Below, piece by piece: positions 16,734-26,400 of a stretch of 64,000 nt of DNA. The translations under genes and the position numbers were made by a program. Source of the stretch: Streptomyces liangshanensis (GTDB taxonomy: Bacteria > Actinomycetota > Actinomycetes > Streptomycetales > Streptomycetaceae); the NCBI RefSeq assembly GCF_011694815.1, contig NZ_CP050177.1, positions 1,674,001 through 1,738,000 of the forward strand, in the 5' to 3' direction. Positions within the stretch are counted from its first letter, which is position 1. Each line of letters begins with the position of its first letter. The notes under the pieces were generated by a model that did no database searches, had not been told where the DNA came from, and saw only the letters and a list, made by a program, of their open reading frames with translations.

Positions 16734-19700
16734 CGGAGCGTGCCTTCTTCCGTGTCGGGGAGCTGGTCGAGCAGTTCGTCGAGATGGGCGAGCCATTCGG
16801 CGGCGGTACGCACAGTCCAGCCCTCCTCGGCATACGCGGCATCGCGTCGCTGGGTCTCGGGGTCGTCGTCACCCTGGTGGGCGGCGACAACGGCAATCTT
16901 GAGGGCGGAGGTGTGCCAGGCGAAGTCGACCTGCCAGCGGCTGGTCCCCAGTTCGTAGCCGAAGACGGGTGCCTGCTTGCCGCGGTCGGCAAGTCTCTCG
17001 GCGAGGCGGAGCAAGTCCGGTGTCTCGTCCGCGTCTTCGCGCAGGATTTCCAGGATGTCCTCGTCCCAGACGGCGTCGCGGAGAGCCTGGGCCAGGGCCG
17101 CTTCGGCTGGCGAGTCGTGCCCGGGATCCGGGTCGACGGGCTTGACCACGGCCGCGGGCACCTCGGACACGACGGGTGCGGGGGCGCCGATGAGCGAGTC
17201 GAGTTCGCCGAGCCCGCCGCAGACCGCGAGGACCTCGACCTCGAAGTCCGCAGCTTTGCTGGTGGCGAGCTGGACGCCGTCGCCGCCGGCCAGCGAAAGG
17301 AACTGGGTGAGGTTGGTCCAGTACAGCCAGGACCGCCAGCGCTCCTTGTGCCCGTCCGTGTCCAGCACTGCTTCGGAGTCGTCGAGCACGGCGAGCGCGG
17401 TCCACTTCAGGGCCTCAGGGTCGGCGGCGTCCAGGGCGAACACGAGCGGGAGCCCGGTCTCGTCCTGCGTACGGAAGACGTGGACGGGGCCGATGGCGGC
17501 CGCATCCGCCACGACCGGCTTGTCGTGGCGCTCGGTGGCGGAGAAGGTGGCCAGTTGGCCGCGCAGGGCTGCCACCAGTTCGCTGCGGCGTCCGGTCGCG
17601 GTGACCGGGGCCGTGCCTGGCTGGGCCGTCAGTCCGGTGACCAGGGCGCGGGCCCGGCGGGCCCAGCGGTCGGCATCCGGATCACGCAGGTAGGCGATCA
17701 GGATGTCGATGGGGTTGGCGAAGACGGCGTCGGCGAAGTGTGCACGCTGGCCGCCATACTGCTCGTAGGCGGTCTTGGCCTGTTCCTGAGCCGTGCCCCG
17801 GTACGGCGGCCATACGGGCTGCGTACGGGTGGGGCGCTTCTCGAAGAGATCGATGTCTGCCCAGGTGATCTGGAAGACGGTCTCCCCTTCGGCGCGCAGG
17901 AGGGTGCGCTTCGCCGCGTCGGTGGCGATCTGGTTGTGCTCGCGGCTGGCGTGGAAGCGGAAGCCTTCGAGGTAGACCTTGACGCTCTGGGTCGGCCCGT
18001 CGATGCGCGTGAAGGTGAAGTCGGTGACGGTGCCGCGGAGTTGCTGCTGCGCGGTCAGCCGCCAGTGCATGACGCCGGGACCGTCGGTGAAGCGCAGATG
18101 CCCGCTCGCATGGCCGTCTTCGTCGAGGGAGGCGTCGTCGGTGACCTTCACCCAGTCGCGCAGGGCCGCCAGGAAGCGCGCCTCCAGGTCGGATTCGACC
18201 TGGGCGTCCAGCCCTACCAGTCCGGTGTGGTCGACCTCGCTCCACTCCCAGCCGTCCGAGCCGTCCTGCTTGAACAGAAGGGACTCCAACATCGTCAGCG
18301 CGGCCTGGCGCGAGACGATGTCCTGGAACGGCTCCGGGGTGTAACGGTGCAGGCAACGGTGGCAGGCCCGGCGCTGCTCCTCGGCGCACGGGCACTCCTT
18401 GAGCATCTCGTACGCCTTGGCCAGGGTGTCGCGGAACGCGATCGGGTCGGTCAGCCGGTCCAGGTAGCCGGTGCCACCGGGCAGCGAGTCGAAGAGCACG
18501 AGGAACCAGCGGCGCTCGCCGCTCTCGTTGTCCGGCATGGAGGCGACGGTGGTGGCCAGGTGCTGAGGGTCGCCGCCGAAGTGAAGGTCCACGCCGAGGC
18601 GAAGTGCGGCCCTGAACGAGTGCACCTTGGAATCGACGTCTGCGGTGGCGGCGGGGATGAGGACCCGCAGGGCTTCGGTCTCCAACTTGTGGGCGAGAAG
18701 GACCGGTTCCTGCCGGACGCCGTCCTTCTTTCCGCGCCGCAGCGGGCACCATGGACGGTGGTGCTTGAGTGCTCCACTGCGGGCGGCGAGGGAGTCGAGT
18801 GCGTCGGTGTCGTGGTCGAAGACCGGCTGACCGTCCGCGGTGGCCGCGCCGCAGGCCGTGCACACGTGGAACGGGTTCAGGCGCACGCGGTGGCCGGCGA
18901 AGTCGTCACGGTTCGGGGCGTCGTAGCGGACGGGTCCGACGTTGATCCGGCGGATCATCGCCTTGCGGCAGTAGTCGACGCCGAACGTCTGGCTGTCGTG
19001 CCGCCAGGAGCCCGGCTCAATGGTCTCCACCGGGATGTCGACCGCGTCCACGACCGTGTAGAAGCGGCGGTCCCGGTCATCCTTGTCGTCGCGGATCTGG
19101 GCGTCTTCCCGTTTGTCCCGCGAGGTCACGGTTGCTGGTTCGACGATCTGGAACAGACAAGAGCCGTCGTCCGCGATATGACTGGTCTTGCAGCGCGGGC
19201 ACGGTGACCGGTCCTCGGCGGCGTCCTCGGTACGCACATATCCACAGCCCGGGCATACCCGCCAGGTGCGCCACTCCTGCCGTCCGCCGGTGGAGATCTC
19301 CAGACCGGTGATCTGATGCTTATGGCCGTTGACGTAGAAGGTGTTGCCCGGGGCCATCTCCTCCAGGGCGATACGCCGTGGCCTCTCGTAGGAGTCGGTG
19401 GTGGAGGTGTACTTCACCTGCCCGGTCTTAGCGTCCACCCCGTCCTCGCCGTAAAGCGTCGCCGACAGAACGGTCGTGGAGTCGATCAGCGCGTAGTTGG
19501 GCAGCAGCCCCAGATCACACAGCGCGGTCTGGGCCGATGTCTCGCCCAGGTTCATCAGGCGGCGGCCAACTCCACGTCGTTCGGCATCCAGTTCGGCCTT
19601 CTGCCGTGCCTGGTCCGGATCGGAGTCGTGTAGTTCCTCGTGGGCATCGTCGATCTCACGCAGCCGGGCCCGCAGCGCTCGCTGGCCGCGGAACCACTCC

Positions 19701-22700
19701 CGTTCGGCCTCCTCGACCTTGGAGCGCAGGTCGTGGGTGGCGTACGCGCGCAGATCGGCCTTGGCCTGGTCGTTGACACCGGAGGGGAACAACTCCAAGA
19801 ACCCCTTCGCCAGCTCCTCGCCCTGGGCGATGGCCAGCTCCACCAAGTCAACCAGGTAGCCCGAAGGCCCGAACAGACGAGGCGCCTTGTGCGGCAGCGC
19901 ACGCAGCACGATGCCGTCCGCACGCACCAGCCGTCCGGCGGCCGCAAGGTCCAGCAGGTGCGCCAGGTATTGGCGGCGCAGGATCTCGATGGCCGACAAA
20001 TGGCAGCCCGGTGGCACGATCGTGCCCGCGATCAGATCCTTGGGCCGCTCCAGGAAGTACAGGTCGCGACGCCGCCGGTCGGGGATGGTCAACAAGAACG
20101 CATTGCCCGTACGGCGTCCCGCCCGCCCGACCTGTTGGGCGTAGCTGGCAGGGCGACGCGGCAGCGCGGCCAGCACGACCGCCGACAGGTCACCGATGTC
20201 GATGCCCATCTCCAACGTCGGGGTGCACGACAGGACGTTGGGGTCCTTGAAGCCCTCGCGGCGCTTGAAGGCCTTCTCCACGTTCTCCCGCTCCGGACGG
20301 GCGAGCATCCCGGTGTGCTCAGCGGTGACCACCTGATAGGTGCCCGCCTTGCGGTACAGACGACGGTAGTAGTCGTCGGTGTAGTCGCGGTCGCGGTGGT
20401 GCGCGCCCAGGCCCTCGGGCCTGTCGCCGGCCACCAGGCGGCCGTTGCGGCAGCGGTAAGAGGGGCACGGCTGCTCGTGCCACTGGTCAAGCAGGGACGG
20501 GTGGACCGTCTGCTCCCAGAAACACACCGGGCAGCGCACGTAGGCGTGACGTACCTGCTCGTCGTCCAGCAGCTGGGCCTCGATGTTGCCCGGCTTCAAG
20601 CCGTACACCCGTACCGAGGTATCAGTCGGAGTACGGACCGAGAGCAGGCCGAGCGAGGCCAGCTCTGGCAGCAGCCGATTCCAGAACTCCGGCGCCATCT
20701 CGCGCGGGAGACCGAGGCAGCGCCCTGCCCACCGCTCGTACCAGGACAACCGCCCGGTCGCGAAGTCGAACTCGCTGCCGTTCTTGGGTTGGCTGAGCAG
20801 GAACACCGGGGCAGCGACGCGCTTGGGGAAAGCCCGCATGCCTGGCGCCCGCTTGCCCCAGATGAAGTACCGGCTGGTACCCGCCTCGTCCACGTACTTG
20901 CTCAGCCACTTGTGGGCCACCGCACCCCGGGTGCGCAGCCGCTCCAAGAAGATCCGTACGAACGCCAGATAGCGTGCGTCGTCCTGAGCGATCAGCGGGA
21001 CACCGTCGCGCACGCACTCCTCGTGGATCCGCTTGACGAGGGCTACGACGGCCGCCGCATCGTCGATACGAACTTGCGCAGCAGCGGTCCTGGTCAGCTC
21101 CAGGGTGCGGCCATTGCGCGATCGGAAGCCGAACTCCATCAGCGCTTCGAACGCGAGACGCTGCCCGATAAGACGCCACACTGGCAGACTCCCGCCACGA
21201 CCCTCGCCGGACAGCAGCCGATCAACTCCCTTGTACCCGTGCAGATCCGGCGGCACCACCGCAGCCAGAGTGTCCTTATCCGTGGTGGCCTCGACCACGC
21301 CCGCGATCAGGTCATTGAGCGGCGTCGGCTGGTCGTGCCTGAGGTGCTTGGCCAGCAGGGCGCGCAGCGAGAAGGTGTACGAACGGTTGGCGACGAACCC
21401 GGCCCGGTGCGCGGCATCCTGCACCGAGTCGTTGAACATCAGCGTCTTGTCCTCGTGCAGCTTCTTGTCGAGCTCCCCGCCCGTGAACAGCTGCGTGATC
21501 GACGCCGCGGCCATCGCGGCCGACCCGGTTCCCAGGTAGCGGATGGCGTTGCGCTCGCCGCACGCCGCACACCAGTCTTCCCTGGCTGCGGTGTTCGCCA
21601 CCGTGCCGCCGAAGTTGACCAGTACGAACGCCGAGTCGCGGGCGGTCAGCCGCGGCTCCTTGGTGTCCTTGTCGTAGTCGTTGAGCGGATCGGGTAGCCG
21701 CAGCCGCTTGCGCGCGCCGTCCAGCACCATGAGCAAACCCCCCGAGCCCTGCGATGCCGCGCTCGTACCCCTACCGCCGGCCGTCATGGGCGCTGCTCCG
21801 GAGCCCTCGCGCGCCTCCCGTTCGGTCGCCGCGATCAGGTTCCGTACCCGAGCTTTGTCCTGGCCGAGGGAGGCGCGACGGATCTTGAAGGTGTCGAACT
21901 GGACGTCATGGTCATCGCTCTCTGGCGAGAACACTGCCCAGCCCGACCGCCCGCAGTCCCGGCAGTAGACGGCCGGCAGGAAGAGATTTGCGCTCTGACC
22001 CGACGTCGCCGTCGTCACCGGCGCCGTACGACCGCCGTCCGTGGCGCTGGCGTCCGCCATGCCCGCCGCATCCCAGCGGAACTCCGCCTTCGGCCAAGGC
22101 AGCACGCCACGCAGCAGGCGGGACACCGACCGGGCCCACTGGTGCACCTCGACGTGTACGAACGGACGCGGCTCTCCCGGAGGTGACTTGGGGTCACGTG
22201 CGTACGACATCAACGCCACGAACCGGGCGAGCGCCTCGGCCGCCTTCTCCGGCTGTCGGGCCACCGCCTCCGCCCAACCGGCCGCGCCTGCACGCCACAT
22301 GACGTCCAGCACTTCGGGGCTGGTCTTCACTTCGCCATCCAGCGCCTGCATCACCGCCCGGGTGAACAGATGTCTCTTCAGGTTCTCGCCCAGCAGGAAG
22401 GGATCCGGATCGGCGACCGTGGTAACTGCCTTGATGAGGTCGAGCATCGCCGCCTCGCCGGAAGCGGGATCGGCCAGAGCCAGCAGCTCGTCAGGGGTGG
22501 GCAGCCCCTGCATCTTCACGTCCGTCAGCAGGATGAACTCCTCCACCGACAGCCGGTTCTCCCCGACGATGGACTCCGCCGTGAACTCCGTACCAAAGAC
22601 GTCGCTTGCCACCTCCAGCAGACGCGTCACCCCGTCGGCGTCCGTTCCCGACGCGAGCGTCGCCGAGGTCGCCACCGGGCAGATACGCCCCAGCGGGCGT

Positions 22701-23470
22701 CCCTTCTGGGACATGCCGACCGCGGACGCGAGCCGTCGCAGCAGCATCGCCACGTCGGTGCCCTGCGCACCGTCGTACGTATGGAACTCGTCCACCACCA
22801 CGTACCGGATGTCCGCGTCCCGCCATAGGGCGGCGTCGTCCTCACGCTGCAGCAGCAGGTCCAGCATCTTGTAGTTGGTGATCAGGATGTCCGGCGGTGA
22901 TAGCTGCATGTCCGAACGCCGCGTACGCACCTTCTCGTACTGCGTGGCCGCGCGGTCCCCGATGTACAGCCCCGCCCAGAGCTTGCCGAGCGCCTCGTCG
23001 TTCTGCGTGAGCAGGTCGTTGATGCGCTGTGCCTGATCGGTCGCGAGCGCGTTCATCGGGTAGAGGAACACCGCTTTGACGCCGGTCTTCCCCGCCTCCC
23101 GCTCCCGGCGACAGTGATCGAGCACGGGGTAGAGGAACGATTCCGTCTTACCCGAGCCTGTGCCCGTGGTGACGAGGGTCGGCTGCGGCGTGTGCCCGTT
23201 CGCAGAAGTCAGCCGCTCGAACGCGACTGCCTGGTGCGCGTAGGGCGTGAATCCCTCGCGCTGCCACTCCAGGTGTTCGCGCCACCCTTCGTCGGCCGCC
23301 GTGAACGGGGTGCGGATCCGCAGGTACGGTCCGCGGAACATCCCCGTTGTCTCGTCGCCGAGGAACCGGTGCAGTGCTTCGCGCGCGCCCTCGTCCGTTA
23401 GCGCGTACGTCGTCGACAGATACTGCAGCAGGCTCTCCTTGAGCCCGCGCGCCTCCAGCGTCGGCCTCAC
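16730..23470 (-). CDS. Giant DEAD/DEAH-box helicase with DUF1998 and zinc-ribbon domains (2246 aa)
   Basis: An SF2 helicase of unusual size. Walker A TGTGSGKTESF is at about residue 103, DEFH motif II at 227-230, and helicase C motif VI QQVGRAGRRTG at about 1114. Several Cys pairs follow the zinc-ribbon pattern (YCRDCG, WCAACGE, CPVCFWE, CPGCGY with CPRCK, HVCTACG). The DUF1998 region (FLVLFDSLPGGTGYLDRL) is at about 1660, ending in CHRCLHRY near 1707. The tail (about 2170-2230: WQVDFAW, KIAVVAA, EEGWTV) looks like a PD-(D/E)XK nuclease fold in which the Glu of E-x-K is replaced, so it is probably inactive. Large DUF1998 helicases occur in Druantia (DruE), DISARM (DrmA/B) and related defence loci. 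The GTG at 23470 overlaps the methyltransferase stop by 4 nt. Confidence 0.87.
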   Translation of the reverse strand: MRPTLEARGLKESLLQYLSTTYALTDEGAREALHRFLGDETTGMFRGPYLRIRTPFTAADEGWREHLEWQREGFTPYAHQAVAFERLTSANGHTPQPTLVTTGTGSGKTESFLYPVLDHCRREREAGKTGVKAVFLYPMNALATDQAQRINDLLTQNDEALGKLWAGLYIGDRAATQYEKVRTRRSDMQLSPPDILITNYKMLDLLLQREDDAALWRDADIRYVVVDEFHTYDGAQGTDVAMLLRRLASAVGMSQKGRPLGRICPVATSATLASGTDADGVTRLLEVASDVFGTEFTAESIVGENRLSVEEFILLTDVKMQGLPTPDELLALADPASGEAAMLDLIKAVTTVADPDPFLLGENLKRHLFTRAVMQALDGEVKTSPEVLDVMWRAGAAGWAEAVARQPEKAAEALARFVALMSYARDPKSPPGEPRPFVHVEVHQWARSVSRLLRGVLPWPKAEFRWDAAGMADASATDGGRTAPVTTATSGQSANLFLPAVYCRDCGRSGWAVFSPESDDHDVQFDTFKIRRASLGQDKARVRNLIAATEREAREGSGAAPMTAGGRGTSAASQGSGGLLMVLDGARKRLRLPDPLNDYDKDTKEPRLTARDSAFVLVNFGGTVANTAAREDWCAACGERNAIRYLGTGSAAMAAASITQLFTGGELDKKLHEDKTLMFNDSVQDAAHRAGFVANRSYTFSLRALLAKHLRHDQPTPLNDLIAGVVEATTDKDTLAAVVPPDLHGYKGVDRLLSGEGRGGSLPVWRLIGQRLAFEALMEFGFRSRNGRTLELTRTAAAQVRIDDAAAVVALVKRIHEECVRDGVPLIAQDDARYLAFVRIFLERLRTRGAVAHKWLSKYVDEAGTSRYFIWGKRAPGMRAFPKRVAAPVFLLSQPKNGSEFDFATGRLSWYERWAGRCLGLPREMAPEFWNRLLPELASLGLLSVRTPTDTSVRVYGLKPGNIEAQLLDDEQVRHAYVRCPVCFWEQTVHPSLLDQWHEQPCPSYRCRNGRLVAGDRPEGLGAHHRDRDYTDDYYRRLYRKAGTYQVVTAEHTGMLARPERENVEKAFKRREGFKDPNVLSCTPTLEMGIDIGDLSAVVLAALPRRPASYAQQVGRAGRRTGNAFLLTIPDRRRRDLYFLERPKDLIAGTIVPPGCHLSAIEILRRQYLAHLLDLAAAGRLVRADGIVLRALPHKAPRLFGPSGYLVDLVELAIAQGEELAKGFLELFPSGVNDQAKADLRAYATHDLRSKVEEAEREWFRGQRALRARLREIDDAHEELHDSDPDQARQKAELDAERRGVGRRLMNLGETSAQTALCDLGLLPNYALIDSTTVLSATLYGEDGVDAKTGQVKYTSTTDSYERPRRIALEEMAPGNTFYVNGHKHQITGLEISTGGRQEWRTWRVCPGCGYVRTEDAAEDRSPCPRCKTSHIADDGSCLFQIVEPATVTSRDKREDAQIRDDKDDRDRRFYTVVDAVDIPVETIEPGSWRHDSQTFGVDYCRKAMIRRINVGPVRYDAPNRDDFAGHRVRLNPFHVCTACGAATADGQPVFDHDTDALDSLAARSGALKHHRPWCPLRRGKKDGVRQEPVLLAHKLETEALRVLIPAATADVDSKVHSFRAALRLGVDLHFGGDPQHLATTVASMPDNESGERRWFLVLFDSLPGGTGYLDRLTDPIAFRDTLAKAYEMLKECPCAEEQRRACHRCLHRYTPEPFQDIVSRQAALTMLESLLFKQDGSDGWEWSEVDHTGLVGLDAQVESDLEARFLAALRDWVKVTDDASLDEDGHASGHLRFTDGPGVMHWRLTAQQQLRGTVTDFTFTRIDGPTQSVKVYLEGFRFHASREHNQIATDAAKRTLLRAEGETVFQITWADIDLFEKRPTRTQPVWPPYRGTAQEQAKTAYEQYGGQRAHFADAVFANPIDILIAYLRDPDADRWARRARALVTGLTAQPGTAPVTATGRRSELVAALRGQLATFSATERHDKPVVADAAAIGPVHVFRTQDETGLPLVFALDAADPEALKWTALAVLDDSEAVLDTDGHKERWRSWLYWTNLTQFLSLAGGDGVQLATSKAADFEVEVLAVCGGLGELDSLIGAPAPVVSEVPAAVVKPVDPDPGHDSPAEAALAQALRDAVWDEDILEILREDADETPDLLRLAERLADRGKQAPVFGYELGTSRWQVDFAWHTSALKIAVVAAHQGDDDPETQRRDAAYAEEGWTVRTAAEWLAHLDELLDQLPDTEEGTLR

Positions 23471-26400
23471 GGCTTCGGCACCTCCTGCTTGACCGGGTCC
23501 CACTCACCGCGTGCGATCGCTTCGTCGAGCCGCTTCTGGAATACGGCGTGCGCCTCGCGCATCTCCGCCTCACGGTCTGCCTTGTAGAAGGGCTCCGTGT
23601 AACCCTCTGGTACGGGGGCAATCTCCGGGGCGGCTCGGTACGCCTCGAACTGCACCCACGTCCCCTTCGTCTGCCGCTGCCCGATCGTGCGTGCATTACC
23701 CGCGAGCTTCCAGCCGTCGGCGTCGAACCAAGTCACGGCCTCGTACTTCTGCAGTACGGGGAAACGGCCCCGGTACGCGGCGATCAGCGCGTCGGCATCC
23801 ATGCCGAGCCAAACGGCCACCAGGGCGTCGATCTCGACAAGGGCGGACCGGCGGGCCCGCTCGCTGCGGAGGGGAGTTTCGGGGCGCCAGTCCGCGGTCA
23901 CGTCATCCAGGGGCTGAAGACTGGGCCACTCGCAGGCCCAGCGTTCCTGGTTGGACCAGGCGGGGTCGTACAGCTCGGCCCAGAGGTGTGCGTATGTCTG
24001 GGTCAGGCAGTTCAGGCGGAGGGTGCGGAGGAGGAGAGTCGACGCGAGGGGGTGGTCAGAAGTAGGTGCGGGCATGACTCTGGCGCCCTTGACTTGAAGA
24101 TCGCCTCGGCCGGTTGCCCGGAGAAAGTAGTCGAGTGGAAGCGAGGCCCAGAACCCGGCAACCAGCGCGGTGAGACGGAGATTGGGCATTGCCAGGCTGT
24201 GTACGGCGTGGATGTGTGCCGTGCCCGGCGGGACGAGGGCAGCATAGAGCGCGCGCTCGGTGTTAGGGGCAATCATCTTTCGCCAAGCGAGGCGGTGGAA
24301 CGTGACGTACCTCCGCCGGGCTCGCTGCACCAGCACAGCATCGATCTGCGCCCGAGTGACCTGCTCCTCCGGAATGCGATCGTCGTGAGCGACCTTTCTC
24401 CGCGCACGGGTCATCGCCGTGTCGCTGGCCTGTAGGCGCGCGAGGACCCGGTAGTCGATCCACCGTTCCTGCTCGGCCAGGTACGCACGGTTCCTACCAT
24501 TCGCCCGTACGTACGCGGTGTCGAGCACGAAGTCCGACGCAAGGGCGACGAGATCAGCGCCGTACGGATCGTTGCTGTTGGCGTCATGCCGCTTGAACAC
24601 CGGGTTGGCAACGCTCAACTGGGTGCCCTTGAGGATGACCCGACGCCACCCGTCCGGCTGGTACTCCTGGCCCGTGATGGGATCGGGACGGTTGTAGTCA
24701 ATTAGGTTGTTCTTCTTTGCCCCGCTCTCGTGGTATCCGGGCGAGATCTGCGCGGCCGATCCAAGCCTCACCGGATAGTCCGCCAGCGCCTCGATCGCCG
24801 ATGTTTCGCCCGTGCTGACGGGAAACAGTAGACGGGTTTGCTCGACGGGCTGGCCGGTCTCATCCAGCAGACGCTGCCACACGGCCAGCTGGTGCGTATC
24901 CACCCGGACGACGCGAGCCCGGTGCGGGCGCTCATCGAACTCACCGTTCCGGTATCGAACGCCCGGCACCTCGCCCGAGCCGTCATGCTGGGCTGAATAT
25001 CGCAGGGCGTCTGCGGACACCAGCCAGGACAGATGATCGAAGCGAATCTTCCCAGGCCGTCCGTAAATGTGCACACCAAAGTGAGCGGTGTGGCCAACTG
25101 GCTCAGGAAAGAATCTCTGCCCCGCATTGACGAAGTCCCCGTGAACCCGTAGCCGCTGATAAGCCGCCTCTCGCAGCCGCGCCTCATTGTCCCCAGTGAA
25201 ATGCGTATCCGGATGCACCATCCCCGCAGTCCCATCCGCCGAAATGTGCGCCCACACCTGGGACATGAATGCCCGGTACAAATCCGGCTGGGTTCCCGTC
25301 AGCAAGGGGTACATTTGCGGAGAGCCGAACACCGCGACCTGCGCGCTGGTGTTCGTCAGTTCGCCGAGCACGTACCGACGGGCGGCCCGAGACTCCAGAA
25401 CCTCCCGCCGCCGCCGCTCCTTCTCCACTGTGGACGCCTTGACCTCCAGCTCGAACCACGGATCGTGCTCAGCGAGTACGCTCGATTCGTTCCAACGGGG
25501 TCGCACCCACGGCGGGTTACCTACCTGTAGGTCGAAGCCGCCGTTTTGCGCGAAGATAAGAGCGAACTCCAACTCCCAGTGCAGGAAGCCCTGTTCTTCC
25601 TCGATGTCGCGCACGGCCCGAAGCCACGGAAACCGGTCCTCCGGATTGTCGACGTCCATCCCCATGAACCCGGGAAGCGTTTCCTCGAAGCCCTTCAGCT
25701 CATCGAGGCTCTTGAAACTGTCCATGAGGGTGCCCTCGGGCACGTCGGCCGTACCCAGCATGGCTTCCAAAAACTCCAGCCAATCGTCGAGGTCCTGGAG
25801 AGGGACGATCGGTCGCCGTTCTGACGCCTTCGACTTGGCCGGTCCCTTCTTCATCCCTTTCGGTCCAACCTGTCGCACTTCCACGACCACGTCGTCGTCC
25901 GCGGACAGTTCGAGGTCCTCGAAGGAGGTCTGCTCAGGCCCCAGTGCAAACAGAGCCGTCGCCTCGACGAACCGCGGTGCGGGTGTTGGCGCGGCAACGG
26001 CCGCCAGCTCCGGAGCGGCCTCGCTCTCAGGCTGCTCCCCGGTCAGCGGCACCCCGCCGAGCACCTCGCTGAGGCCGTGCGCGTCGCTGACCACTGTCCG
26101 GGCCGTGTACTCGCCGTCACTGCCATCCAACAACCCGGCCTTGTCGGCCGGCCAGAACCACAGGGCGCACCAGGCGCCCATGACTTTCTTCAGCCGCCAG
26201 TACGGAGTGTCGATCGCGTTGAAGAGGTCTTCCAGAACCCTTTCCTTTGGCACCGCCTGGTTGGGGTGCTGGAGGAAGGCGTATTCGGGATCTGATGGGT
26301 CGGCCTGCCACAGGTCGATCCGGCGCGCGATCTCCTTCTCGGAGAGTTCCATGCGCTTGACGACGGCCGCCCACAGGAACTCGACCCGCCGTGCGGCGTC

